This document shows positions 36,567-50,551 of a stretch of DNA of 64,000 bases, in pieces (position 1 is the first letter of the stretch; each line of letters begins with the position of its first letter). A program made the translations under genes and the position numbers. The notes under the pieces were generated by a model, which saw nothing but the letters and a program-made list of their open reading frames with translations, did not search any database and was not told the origin of the DNA. Source of the stretch: Oreocharis arfaki (taxonomy: Eukaryota; Chordata; Aves; Passeriformes; Paramythiidae); NCBI GenBank assembly GCA_013398015.1, contig VZRR01010329.1:875635-939634 (forward strand), given 5' to 3'.

Positions 36567-39500
36567 TAGACAATATTTAGACTTTAATCCAGATAATTAA
36601 GGGTGCTGGAGAGACTTAGTTTTGGGAGATAGTTGTGGATAAAGGAGCACCAGAATGTGGCAAAGCAGCCAGTAGTAATTCTGGTGAACCTTAGGTGGGA
36701 ATTGCAGATGCTCTTTTGTAGCAGCATGTAGGTGCAGGTATGTAACTATTTTCTAGGGTATCTACATGTATGCAGGCTGAGAAACTCCCTCAGTTTAATT
36801 TTGTTCTTTCTCAATGGCAACTTCAGGGTAGACCTTTCTAATTCAGGAACTTTATATTTGTGTCAGCCTAACTGTGTGGAAAGAAATGTTCTCCGCCTTG
36901 TGCCTCTCAGATAAGCTGTGGTATTGTGCTTTTCAGCACTGAAGCAATTTAAGGGAGCATTTGTGCATAGCTGTTCCTGGCTACTTATTTCTGCCCCTGC
37001 GCTACAGGTTGTTGTCCCCTTAGTTATGGTAATACAGCTAAGTGGTGCTTATCTGAAAACCAAAATAATCCACCAAAAGAGGAATAGTTTTAGTGACTGG
37101 GTTTACAGCCTAGCAACACAAATTGCTATTTATCAAAATGCCTTACAGGCATAGAAATAAGAGGTTAGATTAGGAAATGGGTTTCTTTTATCTGTTTCAC
37201 TGGTAATTTACCTCATTCAGGAAAAGATTCTGGCCTTCCCGACCGAGTCTTCTCTCTCCTCTGGTTTCAGAGGTGTTGTGTCCTGAGCTTGGTCATGTGC
37301 AGTTATCGGGTGCCCCAAAGGTAAACAAAGTTCAATAGGGATAAGGGGTTTGCCTGAGCCATCAGTAAATCATGAATCCATTCTCCTGTAAAATGTTAGT
37401 AAGGCTCCACTATTGGTCAGAAGATGCTGAAAGCTCAGTATGATGTTCTTGACACTGAATAATGTGTTTCATATGAATGTGCAAATTGGTAACCACATTT
37501 CATGCAGGCACAGGTAAGATAACTTGCTACCTCTTGTTGTTTCTTGCTTGAGAATGGCTTAGCAGCAATGGAATCACTTTGAGAAGATAAAATGCTTAGC
37601 CTGTTGGTTAAGTTTTTAGGAAATACTCTTGACAATGTTTACTTGGAAATGTGTTGTTCTCTTACGGCCTATGGGAAGGAAATCTACACCTGGGTGAAGG
37701 ATGACTGTACAAATGCAGTGATACTGAGGTGCAGTTCTGCTTTGTTCCCCTGGGGAAGCTGTGCCTCCAAAAGCTTGGTGAGCCAGCCTACAGCTGGGGC
37801 TATGCTTTGTTCATATTTTGATAGAGAAGTTAAGTACTTTTCTAGGCCCTGTGGTCTATCAATACTGCCATTCGATGCTTCTGTGTTGTATTTTTCCTCA
37901 TGGAGAATGTCACGGAGGAGGTTTGTCCTCTTTCTGGCAACTCCTTAATCACCATATCTTTTTCTTTCTCTTCTCTCAGTGTGAAAGATTTTGTTTGCCT
38001 CTTAATAGACTAAATCACTTGGAAAGGACGTATTCATAATTTGCTGTTTCCTGCCATGTGGCTGACAAACTTAATAAGGAGCAGGAGATACCACTCTCTG
38101 CAGTCTCTCTGCTGGGCTTAGCATATTCTTCGGTATACTCCAAGACTTCCTCTTAAAAAGTAGTCCAAATACTTTTCAAGCACCTCAAACATTGTGTCTA
38201 TCTGATCAGAAAAGTAGTGAACTGAGTCCTGCAGTGAGCCTGACACAACTGCAGTAAAATCAACAAATATAATAGCACAAACTTGTTGCCAGATAAGAGA
38301 GACTTACTCAAACTGGCTAGGGCTTTTTTTCCCCCCCTTATCTGAGGAAGTTTAAGGACTATGCTGGTTCTGTTTTTCAGTAGTACATTAAAAAAATGAA
38401 GCATTTATGTGTCCTTACCAACAATTAATGTAAATCTTAGATATAATAGCAAATAAGGAAAAACCATACAATTCTGTAACTTTCATGTGAAAAGGCAAAA
38501 GAACTGGCAGGAATCCTCAACATCCAAATAGAGGTACTGTGGTGCTACACTGGGAGTTCTCTGTAAATGGTCTATCGTTTGTGAAACCAAGGCTTGCACA
38601 GCAGTTGATATATCTTTGGATATTAGTATTAATAGAATTTTAAAACCACACTTTTTTTTTTTTTTAAATTCACCATCTGTGTAGTGAAGTCAATAGTAGG
38701 AAAATTAGGCTCTCCTTTAAATAGCTGTGACTTGCTCAATTAATTAGTTTCAGAACATTATACAGTACCTGTATTCGTATCCTGGGCAACTTCAAATCTC
38801 AGTAAAACCTTATTCTTGCAGAGCTTTATGTATCTACTACATGTGTTCTTTTGAGGTACAGTTGTGGCTGGTTTTTTTGGCTCCAGTGTTATGTGTAGTA
38901 TTGTATTCTGTGTATTTTTGTTCTTGTGATGACTGCCTCATGTATCAGCTGTTCAGACATCCAGCACCATGGTGTGAGTTGGATAGCCTAGTTATTTTTC
39001 CCTTGTGTTGGGATTCCCACTCATTTCCATGGAAACCTGAAAACCTGGAGGAATAAAGCACAGAAGCTATTGCTGTATTACAGTATGTGCAGCTCGTGCC
39101 TGTGAGTGCCAGTGTAGTTGTAGGTCTCCAGTCTGTAGGTTTCCAGTCTAAACCCTGTATTTCGAAGGGTTGAGGTTTTAGATTTCTTTCTTATTCAAAC
39201 CTGGTTTTATTTTCCTAATGAAGGAATGTGTTATAAAAACACGTTTATAAAAACTTAAATGTTTTTCAATACTAATAGAATGTCTTAGAAAAATATACTA
39301 ATAGAATACTAATAGAATGGGCACACATGCACGTAAGTGCATGCTTAAGTGTGTATATATATGTGCATACATTGATACACATGCATAAACAGACACACGT
39401 GCACGCACGTCTCAGACAAAAACACATCAAGAAACAGAGGTATTAATGTCTGTAAGAAGCGTATAACTTGTCCACACAGTAATTCTAATGGCTGTCACTT

Positions 39501-41929
39501 TGAAGACTTTTCTTAATCAAGAACTAACAAAAACTTGAAGCACAGTAGTGAGATCTTAGATTGACAATGAAAGATATATGAATATGACTAAATACACTTT
39601 TTAATGAAATAACCTAAAATATGTATACCTCCTTCACAAAAATTCAGAAATTTAACAATTTCGTTTTGCTCCTGAGCAGCTGGTTCACAGGAAATTCTGT
39701 GTGTGAGTACAGAGACAACCAGAAGAGGTAACTAAAAGGAAGATGAAAAATCATTTAGAAAATAAATGAACATGAAGTCGCAGATCAAAAACCAGACTTG
39801 ATCAGGGCAACCATCTTGAGTATTACTTTTCTCTTTTCAAATCTCACTAAAACCACTGGGTAACATATGATGATAGTGGTTCTTTGGCTTTCTGCAACCT
39901 ATACTACCAGTTTTTATTCCTTCCCTTTATGTTGTAGCAGGAATATCTGACTGCATTTTGAAATCATCTGCACTATGGTATGCTGCTATTTTTTTCAGCC
40001 ACAGAGGCACAGAAACTGGAATACTATGACTGAATGTGAAAATTTAATTTGGAGATACCAACTGTGATTAAAAGACAGTTCCCCCTTCAGATTGGTTATG
40101 CTCCAATTCACAACAGGGTGTGATGCATGAAATCAAGACAGAAGAAAGACCAACAGTGATAGTAGTCTCTTAAACTGCTGTTATAAAAACTATCTATAGA
40201 TGTCCTCAGTGATTTCAAATACGTGTGAATAAAACTTACAAAAATATGGATTAAATACAAAGATCTTAGTCTACATCTAAATTCCTGTACCTTTAATTTC
40301 CTACTGCCTGCTTTTCAGCTCTAGGAGCCGCCTCAGCAATAGCAAACACAAGGTTCTAGGACTTCAGTGGAGTTTAAGATTTGTGACTGCCTACTGTAGG
40401 TAGTTAGCTAATTCCATAAAAACACTATTGTAGATCAGCTTTGGAGAACTTTGGAAGAGGAGATTTTATAGGAAGACTCCTCATCTGTGTCTTAATCATG
40501 AAAAAAACCTCTCCGAAAAATGGTAGTTAGTAATATTAAATGATTTTCTGAAGGACGCTATTTGTAGCATCAGTTGCACAAAAATGTAATTTTCCAGTAA
40601 AACAATAATCTTTGTAGGTGTTTTGGTTGCAAAGAGAAGCTTGAGTACTTTAACATAAAGTGCTGATAGCCAGAAAGCAAAACAGAGGAATAGAAACTTA
40701 GGTATTTAAAATCTTGTAGTGCTAAAGCCAGTCCATTCATTGGAGGAAGCTGAAAGATGCTTTCTGAAGGTTTGGGAGTGGCAGTGCTGGTGGTGGAAAT
40801 TCATGTAAGGTTCTAGAGGTATTCGCTAGTAGATTTCAATCCTTCTTATAGCTTAGGAATCCTGCTTGTGAGCATCTCACAATCTTTGTTAGTTTCTCAA
40901 ATATTATTATATCTCACACAACGAGATGCCTGTATGCACCATGGTGTTTGAATGAAGCATTTATTATTGCCTAAAATTTCAGAGAATGTCTGGTAATGTA
41001 CACAGAGATACTGGTATGCCCCAGGTAGTACTTGGAAACTCTGGATTAGACTCCGGGGACAAAATCCTGGCCTCACAAGTCAGTGGGCTTTCATTTGACC
41101 TCAATGGAAATGGCTTTTCATTTTTAAGTCCCAGTCTGATGCAATACTGGAATTGTCCTCAACTTGGTCATTATGAATGTTGGTCATTTCCAGCCCAGTT
41201 TCATTTTGCTCATAGCAGAATAAGAAATTAAAAAGTGAGCAAAAGGGAGAATGTTCTGGGTAAGATCTAATACAAAGTGAAGATATAAGTACAATGGCTC
41301 ACCTGCATCTCAGTTTCTAGAATTGCTGTCATACAACTTTATTTGTAGGTAAGACAGAGCAGGGAACTGCATGGATCTCTGCACGCCATATATATGAGGA
41401 TAGCTTGTAGCAGACTAATAGATCTCTTGAAATGGGAATCACCAAAAACATTCATCAAAAACAATCTGATGCTCTTAGTTGCCTCTCTTGCTGCTGGATT
41501 CCCCACTTAGTGTGTTTATTTATCATAGGCTTCTGTCATTCTCATGTAACAGCTCCCTGGTCTGAGAACTGAATTTGTAGCTTGTAAAGTGATAGGTGTA
41601 ACACAAGTTTTAAACACGTGCAGAAGTCCAGTGTTATTCGAGGGCTCTGATTTCACCTCTAAGATAACTTCTGAATCTAGTGGCTGTCAGAAATGTGATG
41701 TTTTTCTGGTCTGCAGTTTCAATTCTTTTGAGAATGCACAATTAATAAGGAAAAAAAAAAGTACATAATTCCATGACTTGCTATGAAGATGCAATTCTTG
41801 CCTTTGTTTCTGCTAACCATCAATTTTTTTCCCTTCAGTTTTGGGAAACATACTTGTTTTACTGTGTCTTTTGCAACTCATTTTCTCCATAGTGTTTTTG
41901 TTCTTATATGTCTTCAGATAATTCTAGTA
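36567..41929. other. Non-coding DNA with minor repeats
   Basis: About 5.4 kb of AT-rich sequence. ATACTAATAGAAT occurs three times at about 39270-39318. An alternating purine-pyrimidine tract follows at 39319-39412. T-runs occur at 38327-38335 and 38652-38666. The 118-codon frame at 37592-37948 has no motif and is taken as chance. Confidence 0.5.
39319..39412. repeat. Degenerate (CA/TG/TA)n tract
   Basis: Mixed ACAC, GCAC, TATATAT and TGCA dinucleotide steps form a diverged microsatellite of alternating purines and pyrimidines, including ACACACGTGCACGCACGT near 39391. Such DNA can adopt left-handed or cruciform forms, but no function is implied. Confidence 0.7.
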
Positions 41930-42446
41930 TCATAGAATCATGGAATAGTTTTTTTTGGAAGAGACCTTGAAGATCATTTAGTTCCAGCTCCCCTGCTATG
42001 AGCAGGGACATCTTTCACTAGAGCAGGTTGCTCAAAGCCCCATCCAGTCTGGCCTTGAATACTCCCAGGGATGGGGCAGCCACAGCTTCTGTGAGCAGCC
42101 TGTTCCAGTGCCTCACTACCCTCATAGTGAGGAATTTCATCCCAATAACCAATCTGAATTTACCCTTTTTCAGTTTAAAGATATTCTCTCTTGTCCTGTC
42201 ACTACATGCTCTTGTAAAAAGTCCCTCTCCAAGTCTCTTGTAGCCCCTTTAGGCACTGGAAGGTGCTTTACAGTCTCCCTGAAGCTGCCTTTTCTCCAGG
42301 CTGAACAACCCCAGCTCTCCCAGCCTGTCTTCACAGGAGGGGTTCTCCAGCCCTCTGATCATCTTCATGGCCCTCCTCTGGATTTCCTCCAACTGATCCA
42401 TGTACTTGATTTGGGGACTCCAGAGCTGAATGTGCTCAAGGTCTGA
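41930..42446 (-). mobile_element. CR1 LINE 3' fragment, well preserved
   Basis: The plus strand opens TCATAGAATCATGGAATAG (octamer tail), then GAGACCTTGAAGATCATTTAGTTCCAGCTCCCCTGC, then standard antisense 3'-UTR blocks: CAGCCTGTTCCAGTGCCTCACTACCCTC near 42101, TTTTCTCCAGGCTGAACAACCCCAGC near 42290 and CCAGAGCTGAATGTGCTCAAGG at the truncated 5' end. It is one of the less diverged copies here, with a short T-run insertion just inside the tail. Confidence 0.93.
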
Positions 42447-44570
42447 TGCTTGTATTCAATCAATCTCCATCTAGAGTTTTGCTTTTTTGTGTCTTTCTTC
42501 TCTGTTTGCATGAAAGCAGTTGGATGTTTTCAAGTAATGTATTTCTGTGGTATACATTCCCTACCTTTACTCATTGGTATTGTGGAATTGTTAGGCTAAA
42601 TATTCCTGCTGGGCTTTGAAAACGTGAGTGTACATGCACATGTAATTACTTGTATTGCTTGTAGTGTTATAGTGCATATGGACTGCAATCACAATCCAGA
42701 ACTTTATTTTACCAAATGCTGTACAAACATATGCCCTGCCCAGAAAACTTACAGTATAAACAGATAAATATGTTACAGTTTTTACATCAGTGGGACATGA
42801 CATGAGCTCAAGGATCTGCATATTATATTTCATTATAGGCCAGTGTGATCTAATATACAGAGCAAGCATGTATGACTTTCAGCACACTGCTGTGGTCTAT
42901 GTTTTTATTTTATTGGGTAGAGACGTATTTTTGGATATTTTAACTCTTTCATTTGCTCAGATACATATATATATATTTATATTTACAACATCTGAGTTTG
43001 CATGCAAGTTTAGTTTTAATTCTCTGTGTATATAATATTGGTATGTGATACCTGTGTCATGTATCAACTCTTTAGGATGTGCAGCTCAGATGAATAATTT
43101 TGCATTATACCTTTATAATATGTGGTGTTTAATTATTTTGATAAATCTTTGAACAATTTTGACCTTTTTTTATTCTGAAGGTCTTCTGCAGACATGCCAG
43201 CCATTGGTTTATGCAAAAAGTTGTCAAAACTTTATAAAATCACAAAAATTAGAAACACTAAGCCTTTTTTGCTGTTGCAAATTTTATAAAGGCAGATTCC
43301 CATCCTGTTGCTGGCACTGTTCCTTTCCCATAGGTGGTAAGAACAGCCAGAACTTTGGACATCCTGTTTCAATATCTTTGGGAGCCAGAATGTTTTTTCT
43401 GCATAAATGGCTTTCTTTGCATTTGCCAAGAAACATTCTCTCACCCAGACAGCATAATAACTATATTAAAAGTATATTGTCTCCTCAGAAATGCTGCCTC
43501 AGATCCTACATTTCATGTTAAGGATTTAACATGAAATTTGGGAAGAAAAGAACCCCAGGAAGCAGGGAAGCACCTGCACTTTACAACACTGTCCTGCATC
43601 AGATCTGCTCTTTCAGAGTGTGTGTAAAATAATGCACATAGGTACTTCCATAAATCTTCGTAGGTTTGTCTCTGTTATTCACGGATGGAAGGGATCTCTT
43701 TTTATGCAGAATTCACTTCAGTCCTTTCACCTAGTTGTCAAAACAAAACCGAATGATGCAGTTTCCCATCTTTACAACATGAATCAAGGAGATAAAATCT
43801 TTACACCATTGGTCCAGCGTGGCTGGTGGTATAATAGGAGAGTATGTCGCAAAATTGACATTAAGGATGCAGAGATGTAGTTTTGAAAGTCTTAGTTTTC
43901 ATTCTTTTATCCTCATAGCATGCAAACATGAACAGAGTTAATCAGATTCTTTCTCACTGTTATTTGAGTAACTGTATTAACTTAAGTCAGAAGGCAAAGT
44001 TTTAACTGAGGGCAGAATATGGATTGTTCTACCAATTTGGTCTTGTTTGACCGCTTTGAATTATTTAACAACAGTTCTTTCTAGATTTTGAAACCACTGC
44101 AGGCAGCATAAGAATCTGAAGCAGGATACCTCTTCTGTGCCTTGTTAAGAATAAATGTGCTTTTCCATTTGCTTAAAAAAAAAATCTATATTTTTAATAA
44201 TAGAATTTACATGTGCTCTGATGTCAGAGTGACAGCAAGAAATAAAAGACAATTGAAAAATATAATAAATATATATTAATAAATTAAAATAAAATAATTT
44301 CCTAGCTGTCCTTTCATTGTAGGAGTTAAAGGGGCACACTTTATGGCAGCTTAATTGCGTTCTAAAACTCATGCAATCACTGACATTGCTAACTGTGCTG
44401 GTAATAACAAGCCTACTTTAATGTAACACTTTTTCAGGCCTTGTATGGGCCGCTAGGTCACCGTGCAATAGTTATCACTACACTTGTTATCTCTGTCCTA
44501 GGAAAATATCTGGGGTTTACTGTATGTTATGCTACCAAACCCTGTCCATTTGGGCTGTGTTTCTTCTTTC

Positions 44571-44601
44571 CTTTTTTTCCTTCTTTTTTTTTTTTTCTTT
44601 T
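44571..44601. repeat. Poly-T/pyrimidine tract
   Basis: CCTTTTTTTCC followed by a run of 13-14 T and TTTCTTTT. It is simple low-complexity sequence with no recognisable retroelement body beside it. Confidence 0.8.
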
Positions 44602-47361
44602 ACCCTTTTCTATAAAAAAGTGTTGAGCAGAAAATTACAATGAATAGTCATTATTCTTGTGGTCTCTTTTTAATGTTTCAAGTATTGTGTTGTATAGTTT
44701 TAGTGTTAAAAGTATTCGAGTTATTGAACAACTGAAGTAGGTGCTCTTGTTTTATGCAACAACTGCAATAATCTGTGATCCTGTGTAATTTATGCTAATT
44801 ATATTAGAAGGGCCATGATTGATATTTTGCTTGCCTGTCTTATTAATTTATCAGTTAATTGTTAGATTTATAATAGCTGTAAGCTATTTATAACATACCC
44901 TTTGAAAAGCATAATGGCCTGTACACTAATAGCAACAAACACTTCTGATACCATGTAGTTCTGAAATAGTACCCTCGCCATTGCTGTGATTAGACAAAAC
45001 CCAAAACCAGAAATAAGCTTTCATTGTTGTTGAGTAGCGAACGGTAAAGAAGGGATGCTAGTCTGTTCACTTAATAGTGACAGCAATTAGCTAGTTTTAA
45101 CAGACTAAGAGATTTTTTTTTTAACTATCCTGTTTTCAGTGTGCAGACTGATCTTTTACTAAACTGCAAGGCCTACATGGTTTTCTTTTAGAATTAAAAA
45201 GATGATATAATTAATAAATGTGTCCTTTTCTTTATCGGAAATACTTGTCTTTTGCATGGTACATATCCACTACAGTTAGCTCATGCTTAATTGTGTTTAA
45301 TCAAAACCTTAAACACAAGCCCCATTTTTAAAATAATGCTTATTTCATGTGGTACTTTGGTCTGTTTTGTTCAAAACTACTTATAGGTGTCTTTAATAAT
45401 TGTCACTCTGATTCAGTGCCAGTGAAAATACTACTGTTTTCTACACTGGAAGCAATACTGGATCAACAAACTTTAACATGTGTATTAGTTGTGGCATATT
45501 TTTGAGTTTGGGGTGCTAGAAATGAGATTTTAAAATCTGGTGTCCTAGTTTTTTAAGAACACAAATTGCGTATGTGTATGTTCCAGCATACTTATACTCA
45601 CTAATATCAATTTGTGGATGTGGTGACTGGCTTATACAAAAGCTTGTTGTGGGCATATTATATCATAAGTATCCGTATATGCTTCTCAGAAACAATACAT
45701 GATAGTACTAAATATGTTTAAATTGCTTGTTCTATTTTCTCATTGGATTCAGAAAAATAGGTATTTTTATACATTCCTTGTTTAAAGGGTGAATAAGTCA
45801 AAGATAAACCAACCGTCTCCTCAATTCATTACAGACTTAGATAATGTAGGTAAGTTTTGGGGAGTGGAACTTAACCCAATTTTAAAAAAAAATCAGAAGA
45901 TGCACAAACAAACATTGTATTTTTACTTCAGAAACCCTATTCCCTCGTTGAGGGAGGGCAGGGTGAGCCTGTGGCAGAATTGGAAGTGAAATTTGCCAAG
46001 TGAAGTGGGAAAGTTGAAGCGTTTCCTTTTCCTTCTCATTTTCCATGATGATCTTTTGGTTTATAGCTTTTAAGAGCTGTAACTGTTACAACTCTGCTTC
46101 TGGCTGAACTGTGGGAACAAGTCAGTGACTTTATGTTTCTGCAGAACTGTGTGGTTTTTTCCAAGCAGTTTGCCAGGCACAGCTCTGGGAGGTTGTTCCC
46201 CATCAAAGGGCCTCTAGGCCTGACCTGAATGTGGGTGATTCAAGGCAACAAAGAGGTTGAAACACAGCATGATCATGATTACAGTCATTAGGACATTCAA
46301 AGATAAAGTTAAAACTCTAAAGTTATGACCACTTTGACCTGAATTTCAGTGAATGTACTTTTGTTGCCTGGTCTTATTTCTGCATATGGTGGTAGGTAGT
46401 ACATTGCATGCTCCTCAGTATTGGTGCAGGCCCCATATTTGTCTTATTCTTTATTCTCTTAGGATTTTAATAATAATTCAAAGATATGTAGTGCTAATAC
46501 ATTGAATGAGAGTTACAGAAAACAACTCTTACAGCCCTTCCTTGGTAGGTACCTTTCAGCTAATAAAACAGGTGCTTAGATAAAAATACATGCAAAAATG
46601 TTTGACAAATAGAAATATGGAAAACTTCATTAGGTTGCTGTGCCCAAAAGACCATTGTACATACTTTTAAGATGTATATTAAGTAAAGGTGTTTCTCAGA
46701 TTTGGTGCTCATCCAGAACTTAGGTTTCCATGAAATTAGTCTTTGATGTTAAATCCTAGGAGTTAAATGTAAACCTGACTTTTGGAGCATATTATACCTC
46801 AGGACTTCCACATAGACAGTGTGTGCAAGGACAAGTTACACGTGTTTGCCAAGGGTGGAAGTAGACTGTTTTATGAAGACTGTACACCTGCCTTGTGTGC
46901 CTTCCCTAAGCTAGTGGGTTTTAACAGCGGAAGTGTAGAACATTTTGTGTTACTTGTGAGCCCCGTGTCTGTGAAATTTAACTCCTTTTATTTCAATAAG
47001 TCTTATTGGCTTCCTTCTAAAAATTAAACATTATAATGCATTTTTTCTTTTAAAGCACTCTTCTTACCAATTTTCTTCCATAATATCATGAAAAATCCGG
47101 TCTGTCATGAGCTAGATTATTTTTCTGCCTTTCTTTCTGTACAAAATATAACAAATTGCAACACTTCAAATTTAGAATTAGAAAAATAATCTTTCTGATG
47201 CCTTATATCTGTCATTTTTCAACATATTGTGTTTGGGAATTGGATTTTTAGAGGAAAGTAAATCATGCTGGATTCAACAACTTGAAGAGAAGCAAGGCTG
47301 CTGCTGATCCCTGTCCTGAAGTTCAGCCTGGAGCAAGGCTGAAGATTCATTTACAGCAAGC

Positions 47362-47425
47362 ACGTGTACACTAAGCACATGTGTGCACTGCATGTGCGTA
47401 CGCATAAATACGTACATGCACGGCT
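47362..47425. repeat. Degenerate alternating purine-pyrimidine tract
   Basis: ACGTGTACAC, GCACATGTGTGCACTGCATGTGCGTACGCA and ACGTACATGCACG form a CpG-containing, partly palindromic tract. It is probably an old microsatellite. Confidence 0.6.
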
Positions 47426-48129
47426 GCTCACACAGATTCTAGACAGATGCTCAGAGAACTTGTGTGGACACAAACATCATGCACACAACCATGCACCCAT
47501 CCAGACAGAAGGAGCAAGAAGCTGCATCTTTTGTTATCATTCTGAGTGCAGCTAAGACTATTCGATAAGAAATACTATAATGCCTTGATTTTTATGGATG
47601 TAACTCCATGCTAACAGAATTTCTAGAATAAATTCAGTGAATTTGGTGCATATTTCGTTCAGAATCACAAACAATACAGAAAATAATCTTGAAGAAATCT
47701 CTTTTTTGAAGTTCCTGAAAGTTTAAGTTGCTTATCCCCCAACTGGAAGGTAGCATGGATAGGCTTCTTCTATTCATGATAAGGAAATTACAGTTCTTTT
47801 AAGTCCAAATTGTTTCTCTGTATTTTTCTTTTCTGATTCTTACTATACATTTTACATTCAGCTTTATCTGTGCTGCTTCTGAGTGCTTTCCTGACTGCAC
47901 TGGAGAAATACGTAGACCCGTTTTTTTTTCTGTTATATTTAATTTCTTACTAGAAGGCTTTTGAATGAGAGACCACTTCCTTTTAATGTCTGCATCCAAT
48001 ACAAGGAAATGCGAATTCTTGTATAAGCCTATCTGTATAACCAAAATATGGGTTGTAACAGGAACTTTAAAACCTTTAAAACAGTTGTTTTTTTTTCTTC
48101 TCGTGTGAAAAATACATACCTCTCCAGTT

Positions 48130-48480
48130 AGAAATGCTTATAAATAGGGGGCAGAAATGAAAAGGACTAACTCTAAAGCTCCTGAGACTTCAGTATTGCA
48201 AGGTCCTGAGACAGCATGTGCTGACACTCACCACCCTGACCCTTCACGGATCAAGAGGCCAGGTGCAGGACCACCCTCAAAGACTGGTTAAAGGATGGTG
48301 CAATTAGAGTTGCTCAGCTGTGTGGACATATTCTGGACGTCTTCTTCCCAATGGAGATTCTGGTTCATGTCCCAAAGCCTGTTCACTGAGCTTATTCACA
48401 AAGTATCTTAATGGCGCCAGACTGTTGAATGGACATCTTGGCTCCTAATAAAGAAGTGCTATGGATCCAGTGCTATTTCT
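48130..48480 (+). other. Possible LTR-like or promoter-like block, unassigned
   Basis: A consensus TATAAATA followed by GGGG lies at 48139-48146, and AATAAA lies about 300 bp downstream at 48447-48452. The stretch between is more GC-rich than its surroundings. This spacing fits the U3/R part of an LTR or a very short transcription unit. I found no matching terminal TG/CA ends or target duplication and no similarity to the other LTRs in the window. Confidence 0.25.
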
Positions 48481-50551
48481 TCTTACCTCTAATTTCCACA
48501 CTACTCTCTCATTCCTCATATCTAAAATAAAAAGAGGTAATAAGAGAAAGATCCTCAAATGACCTGTGTGCACTTTGGGTATTTTCCACTCTAATCTGAG
48601 GCCAATGAGGGATACTTGAAAGGGTTCCCTGCTTCCCTCCAGGTTACTTCATTGAATCCCAGATGTATTTCCCCACAAAAAATATGGTGGTATATGATGG
48701 ATTTGTGAGTTTAACCAGAATTCTGCTTATTCTGGCCTGTATTTACAGATTTGGCTGCAGCCTGCACTGTTCATCTGAAAATGGCAGGGTTGGATTCCCT
48801 CTGTGCATTACAGCAGGAGAATGACTTACTCAAAGTTTCAGAACAAATCCTGAGGATATATTCTCCTATTGTTCTGCAAGAAGGACTCTCCTTGATATTA
48901 ATAAAAGCTTTGTGTGTTCATCACAAGTGGAAGAGGGCAAAGCAGTAATTTATATTCTAGTCATTAATTTGTCCACATGCCTATTTGCTCGCTTTGTATT
49001 ATGTACCCTTAACTTATAACTTTTATCTTTGCCGAGTTCCCCCTGGAACTCTGCTCCGGTTGTATGCTGCTGTTTTCCTAAGGGGAAGATTCAAATACAG
49101 TAGTTTTTTTATAAAGTTTGCCTTTTCCTGAAAAGGGTGTTCTGAAATATTTTAACTAAATTTCAGATGTCCATCTGAAGGCACCTGGGTTTGTCAGGGA
49201 AAGGTTCTGAAAGGAGACCAAATTTGCTTTCCCTTCTGCCTAACTTTTCCTTAAACATTCCAATAGCTTGTTCGAGTAACTTTCTATGCTGCAGTTTGGT
49301 GTCTCTTTTGTCTTGTAGATCTTAAAATAAGAAACAGGTGTATTAAATGTATTTGGGAGAGTCATACAGGTTTTCTGTCAAAATCAAGATCTTGACTTTT
49401 ACTCTGCTATGTTAATAACAGTAATAGACGATATTTAATCAAGAGGATTGAAATATTAAGAGCTTATTTTAAAGAACTGAGTCATAATGAGACACAAGAA
49501 TACTCTGTCAAAAGCTTTTTTAAAATTGAGCTAAATGCTGTCAACTACTCTTCCTTCATCCACAAGTACACACATTTTATCCTAGAATGCAATTAATTTA
49601 CAAAACTATGATCAGTAAAGCATAAATTAGGGTTCAGATATTGTTATTGATTCAGGTTTGGTCTGCTTAGGGGAGAGGAAGTCCTGCTGAAGCAGACAGT
49701 GGTATACAACAGAGATATTTGGGGTCCATTGAAATAATTGACCCCAAACAGATAGGTTAAACAGTGTCTCATAAAACATATCCATTTTATAAAAACATAT
49801 TCAGATTACCAGGAGTCATGCTTGAGAAATATCATTACTAGAAAATTAATTTCTTTTGGAATACACAGGCATACTGGAAAAAAACATTATGTTAGAATTT
49901 GGATATGCCTATTATTTTCTGAGGAGAGCAGTAGAAGGTCAGTTTGAAGATTTTTTAGGAAGACTGCACAAAGTACTTATGTAGTATGGGATACACTGGT
50001 TACAAAAGCTATTCATCATTTTCCAGGTCATATTTCTTTGATTATGGATATAGGAGCATTTTAAATGTGGGAAGTACATGTGACATATATATGACATATT
50101 TTGTTTCGTTCCTTGAGATACGAGATTAAAATAATTCTTTAAATCCTTTCATTTTGACTTTCACATGGAAGAAATAACATTTTCTTTATGTTATAAAAAG
50201 AGATGCTGAGCAAACTTTGGCTATAAAAATAATCTTACCTGTGGAAATTTGAATCTTGCCTCATAGGGTCTGAAAATCTGCCTTTACTGAATAACTTAAG
50301 TCACATGGAGATAAATTTTAAACTGCAATCTTTTAATATAATAAACTCATTACATTTTCAGGAAATCATAATATTTTTCTCTAAACATTTTACTTTTACT
50401 CACATTATGAGTATGTCTAATATTACTGATTAGGGAAAAGGAAGATTTCTAATAATTATAAGCAACATTCTTGATTGACTATAATAGTTATGCATATTCT
50501 AGTATTTAACAGGACTTACCACAGATTTTTTGAGGTCACAGATGATCATCT

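Larger units (their letters stand above)
42447..50551. other. Non-coding DNA with simple repeats
   Basis: About 8.1 kb without a recognised gene. It holds an (AT)n run at 42961-42980, an AT-rich patch at 44261-44298, T-rich tracts at 44571-44601, a purine-pyrimidine alternating patch at 47362-47425, and a more GC-rich stretch at 48130-48480 with TATA and AATAAA signals. Frames such as 43159-43521 (120 codons) show no domain. Confidence 0.5.

Noticed and set aside
48412..48424. TGGCGCCAGAC resembling a retroviral primer-binding site
   Set aside because: It lies upstream of the AATAAA rather than just after an LTR end, and it matches only partly.
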